Assembly (NCBI GenBank): GCA_030606635.1 | Contig: JAUWGA010000009.1 | Span: forward strand, 1-19,293 | Length of the DNA: 19,293 nucleotides | Source: Methanosarcinales archaeon | GTDB taxonomy: Archaea; Halobacteriota; Methanosarcinia; Methanosarcinales; Methanogasteraceae | Reading direction: 5' to 3' | Part shown: positions 6,925-12,618 of the stretch, piece by piece | Numbering within the stretch: the stretch's first letter is position 1 | Layout: every line of letters starts with the position of its first letter | Position numbers and translations under genes: made by a program | Notes under the pieces: model-generated | What the model was told of the DNA's origin: nothing | The model's database searches: none | The model's input: only the letters and a program-made list of their open reading frames with translations

Positions 6925-8205
6925 TCACCTGTTCTTCCTGAACACCATATAGGCAACTGCTAATATACCTGCAATGGTGAATGCTGCTTCGAATCCCGCT
7001 CCTTCAGGTGTTGGTGTCGGTGTCGGCGCTGCTGTTGCTGTCGTTGGTTCTTCAAGTTCTGCTAATGCATCTTCAAGTTCTTCTAAGTTGAGCCTCATAG
7101 CTTGGGCTGCATCGTTGAGATCATGCGAAGCAGTGTGTACATCGCCTGCAGCACTTATGGCTTCCGGTGCTGCCTGGACCTCCGAGTTCTCCATAAGTAG
7201 ATGTATCAAGTCATGTGGCGATTTACCTGTAACCGGCAACCTCATAGTAGTTACAAAGTCACCTGTACCCATAGTGTCTTGATACAGTTTCCGAAGTGCT
7301 TCGATATTTCCCACAGTAACCAACATTTTTGCTTTGTTCTTCTCAGGCTCTGCTTTATAGGTGTCAAGCTTCTCGATATAGCTTTCCATATAAACCCCAA
7401 TGAACTCGAGACCGTGGGTGCTCAGATGAGCTGTCTCCGCCATAGCTGCCACTTCATCCGGCATACCTTCGACACCAATGATCGCGTCCGTCTGTTTGTG
7501 TATGATCTCGGTGGCTTCTATAAGCTCAGCCATATTTTTGTCTATGTTTCCTACTGATTCTGCTACCTCGGATCCCGACTCTTTCGGGGTGGATGCTGGT
7601 GCTTCTGCTAATGCATCTTCGAGTTCTTCTAAATTGAGCCTCATAGATTGTGCAGCATCGTTGAGATCATGCACAGCAGTGTGTACATCGCCTGCAGCAC
7701 TTATGGCTTCCGGTGATGCTTGGACATCCGGGTTCTCTATAAGTAGATGTGTCAAGTCATAAGGCGATTTACCTGTAACCGGCAACTCCATAGTAGTTAC
7801 AAACTCACTTGCACCTACAATGTCTTTATATACTCTCAGAAGTGCTTCGATCTTTCCCACAGTAACCAACATTTTTTCTCTGTTCTTCTCAGGATCTGCT
7901 TTATAGGTATCAAGCTTCCCGATGTCGTTGCCCATATAAACCTCAATGTGCTTGAGACCGTGGCTGCTCAGATGAACAGTCTTAGCCGTATCTTTCATTT
8001 CATCCGGCATACCTTCGACACCACTGATGATCACTTTCGTCTCCTCGTGTATGATCTCGGCGGCTCCTTTAAGCTCCACCATGTTTTTGTCTATTTTTTC
8101 CACCACTGCCGATACATCTTGCGCCATGACCGGCGAAGCGCTCGTTATAGCCAACAGCATTGCTATTGCCACTGCAACACGTCCAACCATTCTTTTAGTG
8201 TTCAT
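6925..8205 (-). CDS. tandem-duplicated His-containing surface protein with PGF-CTERM-like anchor
   Basis: The 426 residues begin with a signal peptide (ending around VMAQD, about residue 28). Two copies of a roughly 170-180-residue helical domain follow (about 30-205 and 216-391; DNA period 546 nt with one 3-nt difference). Each copy keeps the same histidines in HLSxHGL, a DLxHLL motif, and DVHTAxHDLNDAAQ(S/A)MRLNL. The end is Thr/Pro-rich (TPTPTPEG), then AGFEAAF plus a hydrophobic helix and RKNR, matching the PGF-CTERM archaeosortase signal except for Ala in place of Pro. I do not recognise the repeated domain. It has no CxxCH haem motif. Its place between nikL and cbiQ, and the leader it shares with nikM, suggest metal binding or capture at the cell surface; that is inference. 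The ATG has GAGGTAAATG upstream. Confidence 0.85.
   Translation of the reverse strand: MNTKRMVGRVAVAIAMLLAITSASPVMAQDVSAVVEKIDKNMVELKGAAEIIHEETKVIISGVEGMPDEMKDTAKTVHLSSHGLKHIEVYMGNDIGKLDTYKADPEKNREKMLVTVGKIEALLRVYKDIVGASEFVTTMELPVTGKSPYDLTHLLIENPDVQASPEAISAAGDVHTAVHDLNDAAQSMRLNLEELEDALAEAPASTPKESGSEVAESVGNIDKNMAELIEATEIIHKQTDAIIGVEGMPDEVAAMAETAHLSTHGLEFIGVYMESYIEKLDTYKAEPEKNKAKMLVTVGNIEALRKLYQDTMGTGDFVTTMRLPVTGKSPHDLIHLLMENSEVQAAPEAISAAGDVHTASHDLNDAAQAMRLNLEELEDALAELEEPTTATAAPTPTPTPEGAGFEAAFTIAGILAVAYMVFRKNR
7057..8109 (-). repeat. internal tandem duplication in the surface-protein gene
   Basis: The segments at about 7057-7560 and 7603-8109 are direct repeats 546 nt apart, with long stretches near identity. 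Examples are the blocks around 7135-7170 and 7681-7716 (GTGTACATCGCCTGCAGCAC in both). The close match at DNA level, silent sites included, points to a recent duplication or ongoing gene conversion. The encoded His motifs are kept in both copies. Confidence 0.85.
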
Positions 8206-8625
8206 CTCATTTACCTCTATTTATTTGTTTTAATGCTTAAAAAATATTATCCAGCCATCATTTGATCCATATCATCTTCACCTGCATGGCATGGAATAAA
8301 CAAAGGTGAAACATGTCTTATGGCAAGCGTGGCACCATTGATATGCCTAAATCTGATAGGAGGAATTGAACTCCCGATAGTACAGGTGTGCTTCACCTGA
8401 TCGTTTATCCTACAGGGCATAGATGATCTCGCCATAGGTGGGCTGTGTCTGATTGCTTTGTGCGTTGTGCTGCGCATGGTTCGTATTGAGTCTCCGCGCG
8501 TGTTGACTGCAATTGGGGGCATCTTCGGGTGTCTCATAGTAATCATCCTATCTGTGTTAATGCAGATTTACTTGGATTTACTATGCTGATTATCCGATCT
8601 CATATAAACATTTTGGATGGTTCGG
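8201..8625 (-). promoter_or_regulatory. duplicated promoter-leader cassette, copy 1 (before the surface-protein gene)
   Basis: This stretch has no gene. It matches 10415-10744 from upstream of the TATA box down to the ribosome site and start codon of the next gene. On the minus strand it holds a TATA box (GTTTATATG, 8601-8610), a predicted start near 8580 and a leader of about 375 nt. A 48-nt block identical in both copies (8547-8594) contains ATCTG-N8-CAGAT, and there is a hairpin CAGGTG-N5-CACCTG (8383-8399). Positions 8267-8357 (91 nt) are absent from copy 2. A minus-strand frame at 8247-8546 looks like a shadow. The shared cassette implies common control of both metal-uptake units. Confidence 0.7.
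8550..8567 (-). promoter_or_regulatory. candidate operator or RNA hairpin, copy 1
   Basis: ATCTG-TGTTAATG-CAGAT (plus strand) is an inverted repeat lying about 12-30 nt downstream of the predicted transcription start. It is identical in the second cassette (10670-10687). A site just downstream of the start would suit a repressor such as NikR, or a small RNA hairpin. It does not match the bacterial NikR consensus I know. Confidence 0.4.
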
Positions 8626-8639
8626 CTTTGGGATGAAAT

Positions 8640-9000
8640 TCACGTACACCCCCGCCCACGCCAATACGGCACCACAGCACCCATTATCTCCTGATACCCC
8701 ACTCTTCGGATATTGTGCCCCACAAGCTTCGGGCCGCGTCTCAGTTTAACATCCGCCGAATCAAGCCGTTTCCCCAAGCGTGCGCGCCAAACCGACATTT
8801 CACGATCGAATTGACCGTTTCCGAGATTGAACGCATATAATATTCTTCTAACCACTTTTGAGGATCTTCCAGAGAGCAAATATTGCATATCATACCACCC
8901 AAGAGCCTCTTTACTCTCGTATTCAAATGTTCCATCCCGGATATTCCTGATGATTCCTCTCTGGTTCCTTGCCTGTTTTTTGGATGGCATACGATTAGAT
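8640..9000 (-). pseudogene. transposase C-terminal remnant (DDE type)
   Basis: Two overlapping minus-strand frames share one broken gene. One gives EDPQKWLEEYYMRSISETVNS then IVKCRFG, which resembles the end of the catalytic domain (the Glu-containing motif) of IS5/ISH-like DDE transposases. The other gives PSKKQARNQRG before it and RLDSADVKLRRGPKLVGHNI then RRVGYQEIMG after it. Reading the expected order needs at least two frame changes, near 8940 and 8785. The N-terminal two thirds are missing. It sits between the two ECF units and is probably a dead relic of the event that separated or imported them. Confidence 0.65.
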
Positions 9001-9180
9001 CAACCGACAAGTATATAAACATAGCAGTACATGCTCTTATCGAATGGATCGCTTGCTCACCACTTCAACAGTGTCTACAGGCAAAAATGAGTCTGGACTA
9101 TGCACATTTATCAAAGCGCTCAGTCTTGTGTGCCCCGAACTTGCAGAGGCGGGTCGCGGAGTGGTGAGACTGTCGGTTGA
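9000..9180. repeat. nested inverted repeats beside the transposase remnant
   Basis: TCAACCGACA (9000-9009) is matched by its exact complement TGTCGGTTGA (9171-9180). Inside it, CTCACCACT (9056-9064) is matched by AGTGGTGAG (9160-9168). A TATA-like GTATATAAAC lies at 9011-9020. No gene is recognisable within. It could be the end of an insertion element, a miniature element or an RNA structure. From 9181 to 9260 I see nothing beyond a short spacer after nikL. Confidence 0.4.
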
Positions 9181-9260
9181 GTAATATTGTCCCAAAGCCA
9201 GAATAAGACGATCCACTTATCAATAGAAAATTGAACAGTGTCCCGTCTTTTTATCCCCCT

Positions 9261-9725
9261 TCATATTTTTTTCTTCAGCTTCCAGCTCATATACACCATT
9301 GCAGCTCCTGCTAAACCGATCAGATACCCCAATCCCGCGGTAACTCTCGTGTATAACGGCATTTCCGTTCCACCAGCACTACCAGCACCCGCTGCTGCTT
9401 GACTCAAGTTTATCAGCGTTTCTGCTTTATGACCGGGCATGTGAACTGCATCAACAGCCACCGTGTATTCTTCCATACCTATCTCTGGGGGGAAGCTGAA
9501 CTTCCCTTTGTCGTCAGTCACCCCAGTCATATACAAATTCCCTTCTTTGTCATACACTTTTACGTTTGCATCTTGGCATGCGGTTCCATCCCCGAAATAA
9601 GCTTTTATCTCTATTTCTCCTATTTCATGGTCTATTATCAAACGATGGGCACTCACTTCACTTATGCTTACGCAAGAGAGCACTAAAAGCAGAGCTAAAA
9701 TAGTAAAAAACCGTTTTATTTTCAT
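9261..9725 (-). CDS. nikL: NikL/CbiL-like accessory subunit of the metal ECF transporter
   Basis: The 154-residue protein has a signal peptide (1-26, ending VSA). It is followed by an extracytoplasmic Ig/carboxypeptidase-regulatory-like beta domain (ANVKVYDKEGNLYMTGVTDD then KGKFSFPP; DUF4198-like), an Ala/Gly linker and one C-terminal membrane helix (AGLGYLIGLAGAAMVYMSW). This is the NikL/CbiL plan, which replaces CbiN in many archaeal and some bacterial nickel systems. Predicted cleavage leaves His as the first mature residue (HRLIIDHEIGE), a common metal-binding start in this group. The ATG overlaps the nikM stop (ATGA), so translation is coupled. It probably helps load metal into NikM. 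Confidence 0.8.
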   Translation of the reverse strand: MKIKRFFTILALLLVLSCVSISEVSAHRLIIDHEIGEIEIKAYFGDGTACQDANVKVYDKEGNLYMTGVTDDKGKFSFPPEIGMEEYTVAVDAVHMPGHKAETLINLSQAAAGAGSAGGTEMPLYTRVTAGLGYLIGLAGAAMVYMSWKLKKKI

Positions 9726-10369
9726 TTCTTATTACCTCCTAAACTTCCTATTACCTCGGGTTTAACCCTCACCAGAAAGGTAACGATAAAACCAATAACT
9801 ATCGCTTCTATTATCATTACGGGGATGTGTGCGACTACAAGTGCGGTTGCAACTCCAGTAAATTCCTCACCACTGGCGATAAGAGCGCCAGCAGTGAAAA
9901 CCGCAACCATAAGCACTGCAACTCCTCCTGCGATAGCACCAAATACCCCCGCTGAAAATCCCCCCCTCGACGATAACAGCTCTGACTTCATTCCTCTCTG
10001 AAATATGACATAAGCGATCAACGCGGGTATCCCCACATTCACGGTATTTACTCCGATGGTTGTTATCCCTCCAAACTGAAAAAGAAAAGCTTGGAGGACA
10101 AGCCCAATAAAAATGGCAGGGTATGCGAGTATTCCAAGTATTATTCCCAGCAAGCCAGCGAGTATGAAATGCACGCAAGTCGGTCCTATTGGTATATGGA
10201 CAAGACAAACGACAAAAAATACTGCCGCCATCACGGATAGCTTTGGTATCACCTCTACTTCTATTCCTTTTTTTTTACTCCACCGAATCGCTAACGCTAT
10301 AAATACTGCGGTTATTATCCATCCCACTGCCAACACCGGTGCCGATAGAACGCCATCTGATATATGCAT
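9722..10369 (-). CDS. nikM: ECF metal-binding (S) component NikM/CbiM
   Basis: The 215-residue membrane protein begins MHISDGVLSAP. In CbiM/NikM the free amino end, His2 and a His near residue 67 hold the metal; here His67 falls in VHIPIGPTCVHFILAG, as the family requires. About six to seven hydrophobic helices follow. An apparent GTG at 10381 would put four residues before Met, but that GTG is part of the ribosome site AGAGGTGAT. The ATG at 10369, 7 nt later, is therefore the real start and keeps the essential N-terminus. It is coupled to nikL by ATGA and preceded by a 13-codon leader frame. Whether Ni2+ or Co2+ is carried is uncertain; NikL favours nickel. Confidence 0.93.
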   Translation of the reverse strand: MHISDGVLSAPVLAVGWIITAVFIALAIRWSKKKGIEVEVIPKLSVMAAVFFVVCLVHIPIGPTCVHFILAGLLGIILGILAYPAIFIGLVLQAFLFQFGGITTIGVNTVNVGIPALIAYVIFQRGMKSELLSSRGGFSAGVFGAIAGGVAVLMVAVFTAGALIASGEEFTGVATALVVAHIPVMIIEAIVIGFIVTFLVRVKPEVIGSLGGNKK

Positions 10370-10377
10370 GTTTTTTA

Positions 10378-10419
10378 TCACCTCTGTACTTCTTTTTTCA
10401 TTCCATTTCTTTTATTCAT
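10378..10419 (-). CDS. 13-codon upstream open reading frame in the nikM leader
   Basis: The frame reads MNKRNGMKKEVQR and stops at a TGA inside the nikM ribosome site. Its own ribosome site (GAGGTAAATGAG before the ATG) is the same as that of the 426-residue surface-protein gene. Its first codons resemble the start of that gene (MNTKRMVG), so it is a relic of the duplicated leader. It would still be translated, and ribosomes ending there would cover or re-initiate at nikM. Confidence 0.5.
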   Translation of the reverse strand: MNKRNGMKKEVQR

Positions 10420-10744
10420 CTCATTTACCTCTAATTTATTTGTTTTAATGCTTAAAAATATTATCCAGTCATCGTTTGATAGGATGAATTAGACTCCCGA
10501 TAATGCAGGTGTGCTTCACCTGATCGTTCATCCCACAGAGCATAGATGATCTCGCCATAATGGGGATGTGTCTGATTGCTTTGCGCGTTGTGCGCATGGT
10601 TCGTATTGAGTCTCCGCGCGTGTTGACCGCAATTGGGGGCATCTTCAGGTGTCTCCTATTAATCACCCTATCTGTGTTAATGCAGATTTACTTGGATTTA
10701 CTATGCTGATTATCTGATCTTATATATACCTTTTGGACGTTCGG
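10415..10744 (-). promoter_or_regulatory. duplicated promoter-leader cassette, copy 2 (before nikM)
   Basis: This is the second copy of the cassette at 8201-8625. On the minus strand it has a TATA box (GTATATATAAG, 10720-10730), a predicted start near 10699 and a leader of about 330 nt to nikM. It carries the 48-nt invariant block (10667-10714) and the CAGGTG-N5-CACCTG hairpin (10506-10522). Compared with copy 1 it lacks 91 nt and shows a 3-nt difference. No gene is supported here: the frame at 10469-10666 mirrors 8247-8546 and looks like a by-product of the duplication. Confidence 0.7.
10670..10687 (-). promoter_or_regulatory. candidate operator or RNA hairpin, copy 2
   Basis: This is the same ATCTG-N8-CAGAT inverted repeat as at 8550-8567, in the same position relative to the TATA box. 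Its exact conservation, in a cassette whose other parts differ, makes it the best candidate for the shared control site. Confidence 0.4.
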
Positions 10745-10807
10745 GGCTGTCAACGGTATGGTTACCAATTGCTGCTCAAGTGTCATAAAGTCTAAATCGT
10801 CCGGTCT

Positions 10808-10981
10808 TCACTGATACGGCAGTATCACGAGTTTCGCATCCGCGAGATCATTACTGTTTCCATCTGTCCGCGGATTATAGTGCTGTCTGTAATCTCTGGT
10901 CGCGGGATCGATTGGCGAGTCGAAATCCGCACGCATCAAAACAGTTTTTCCTTCCGTTTCCACGTCATCGAGGGTTTGTAT
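10808..10981 (-). pseudogene. pgk: phosphoglycerate kinase N-terminal fragment
   Basis: The minus-strand frame reads QTLDDVETEGKTVLMRADF and then DSPIDPAT, the conserved start of archaeal phosphoglycerate kinase. A shifted frame then gives ITDSTIIRGQMETV, where the family has an ILDDSRIRA-like segment. The first frame resumes with LADAKLVILPYQ and stops at 10808. Only about 60 of roughly 400 residues remain, with two compensating frame changes, so it is a dead fragment. A TATA-like GTTTATATAAAG lies just upstream (10983-10994). It abuts the radical SAM remnant on one side and the nikM cassette on the other. Confidence 0.7.
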
Positions 10982-11061
10982 CTTTATATAAACCACCGTG
11001 TCCGGACATCGATATTCTCCAACATCAATTCGTAAATCACCGATCGTTATTTCGATCGCCC

Positions 11062-11573
11062 TCATTCATCGAGCGGCACCGAGAACCTGCGCTCGACTTC
11101 TTCCCTGTGCAGCGAGAGTGTAACTGCAGAACGGAATCACACGTCCGTCCGGAGTTCTCATAATGGATACCACAACGCTCTACCCTGTTGAGATCGATGT
11201 TGTAGAGATCCTGAAAGTGTATGATGCCCAGAAAGAGGGTTTTGCGGTGGAACTGCTTTATGACATCTTCCGTACCTTTGGTGAGTGCGTCGATGAGTGG
11301 TTTTTTCACATCCACGCTTCTCGGTGCTTTTTTTGCATCGATAAACTGCGTGAGATGCGATATAATACCTGCGGAGACCTGCAGTTTGTTGATCGTCGTA
11401 TGATCATACTTCTCGGCAACCTCGCTCAGATATTCGAACAAGCCCACGACATCGATGAAGCGCGTGATCGGGATGTGTCTGCCATCCTCTTCGTACACGA
11501 TTGTATCGATCACTTTTTTGCATTCCAGACACAGCGATTTTGTTTGCGTGGTATCACTCTCACTTAACTTCAA
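11062..11573 (-). pseudogene. internally deleted tetraether-synthase-like radical SAM gene (copy 2)
   Basis: The frame starts at a TTG (11573) with TKSLCLECKKVIDTIVYEED, the N-terminal CxxC segment of the Tes/MJ0619-like radical SAM family. After GRHIP it jumps to ITRFIDVVGLFEYLSEVAEK, KGTEDVIKQFHRKTLF and HFQDLYNIDLNRVERCGIHY, which belong near the family's C-terminus. The roughly 300-residue radical SAM core with its CxxxCxxC cluster is missing. After GIHY the family sequence continues in a second frame (TPDGRVIPFCSY) and then a third (LSLHREEVERRFSVPLDE, stop at 11062). It is therefore a pseudogene with an in-frame deletion and two frameshifts. Intact homologues join archaeal lipid tails into tetraethers. 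Family identity is from recalled motifs. Confidence 0.7.
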
Positions 11574-11686
11574 TCGGTTCTATCCAGTCATTAAATAACT
11601 TTCTATCGATCAGACTACTATGTTGTTTTGATAAGAGCAACAGCTTTACCAAACATATTTACATTCATGGATCATACCCGATAAGA

Positions 11687-12307
11687 ATGAAAATACAGAT
11701 ACCGCTTATCGCATCATACCTGATGAAATGCGCCATGATTGTTATGGGGGTCTACAGCATCCAGGTTCACGACTGGCTATGGATGTTTGCCTCGTTTTCA
11801 GGATTTATCCTCTCGATGACACCGAATATCATCGAAAAAAGATATGATATCAGAATCCCCCTGTTACTTGATCTGGCAATCACGCTTGTGATACTCTTTC
11901 ATGTTGGTGGAGGTGTTCTGAAGATGTACTGGACGATTCCTTTTTATGATAAGATCGGTCATTTCTTCGCATCTGCGTTGATCGCTTTTATCGCGCTTAC
12001 AGTGGTCCATCTGTTGGATGAATACTGGTCAGGGCTTCACATGGATCTTCGCGGGATGATCTTTGTCACGATTGTATTCACAATGGCGGTCGGTGTCGCA
12101 TGGGAGATCGGGGAGTTCGGGATCGATCAGTTCTTTGGAACGCATGAACAGCGGGATCTGTATGATACGATGACCGATCTGATAGTGGATACTATAGCGG
12201 GTGTTGTCGTTGCGGTCTCATGCGGATGTTCGATAAAGAGCGAGAGATTCCGGAAGAGAATCGAGCAAATCGATGAAAGTGTCGGTGAGGTGGTCGGCAG
12301 GGGCTAA
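11687..12307 (+). CDS. DUF2238/YjdF-like integral membrane protein
   Basis: The 206-residue protein has about six membrane helices. Conserved polar residues sit in them: FHVGGG (His72), PFYDKIGHF (Asp88, His92), VAWEIGEFGID (Glu140, Glu143) and LYDTMTDLIVDTIAG (Asp160, Asp164, Asp168). This pattern is that of the YjdF/DUF2238 group of unknown function; the aligned acidic and His residues suggest metal or proton handling. The frame extends back to 11501, but the ATG at 11687 is the first sensible start. A TATA-like CATATTTACA at 11653-11662 lies about 29 nt before it, implying a leaderless message. It is divergent from the radical SAM remnant and not clearly linked to trkH. Confidence 0.75.
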   Translation: MKIQIPLIASYLMKCAMIVMGVYSIQVHDWLWMFASFSGFILSMTPNIIEKRYDIRIPLLLDLAITLVILFHVGGGVLKMYWTIPFYDKIGHFFASALIAFIALTVVHLLDEYWSGLHMDLRGMIFVTIVFTMAVGVAWEIGEFGIDQFFGTHEQRDLYDTMTDLIVDTIAGVVVAVSCGCSIKSERFRKRIEQIDESVGEVVGRG

Positions 12308-12386
12308 AACCATCAATCCGTTACTACCTTTTAGTATTACCTTTTCTAAATCGCTGTAAAGACATGAGGAGATTGGGATCAAAGGG

Positions 12387-12479
12387 ATGGGTTGTTCATC
12401 CGACCAGATCATCAACCAACTGCGACCAGAACTGGACGGGGTTCTTGACCGGCACAATACTATCATCCTGACTGAATAA
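12387..12479 (+). other. possible short coding remnant in the spacer before trkH
   Basis: One frame reads MGCSSDQIINQLRPELDGVL and ends IILTE at a TAA (30 residues; open back to a stop at about 12355). The composition is protein-like, but there is no good ribosome site and no family I recognise. It may be a gene fragment. I see nothing else between 12308 and 12576 apart from AT-rich sequence. Confidence 0.2.
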
Positions 12480-12618
12480 CTCACTGTTGTAAAATAAGAA
12501 ACCCTCTTTCATCTGGTGATCAAAATTGTTCCTGTCTTCGGTAGTGATTGTTATGAGCAGGACTACTTAAGGGGTTTTGGGTAGACATAAGCAACAGATC
12601 AATCGTGGAGTGTGTATA

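Noticed and set aside
8247..8546. 99-residue minus-strand frame, similar to one at 10469-10666
   Set aside because: The similarity comes from the duplicated leader. Ribosome sites are poor, composition is Arg/Met/Pro-rich and the second copy is cut short.
8201..8640. cobalamin riboswitch in the metal-gene leader
   Set aside because: I could not find the B12-box or other core elements on either strand; the leader is conserved between copies but not recognisable as a known class.
10370..10381. GTG start four codons before nikM Met
   Set aside because: That GTG is part of the ribosome site, and extra residues would block the metal-binding N-terminus.
11163..11567. 134-residue plus-strand frame opposite the radical SAM remnant
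   Set aside because: The minus strand carries clear family motifs; the plus frame has none.
12218..12484. 88-residue minus-strand frame across the end of the DUF2238-like gene
   Set aside because: It overlaps a well-supported gene on the other strand and shows no recognisable motif.
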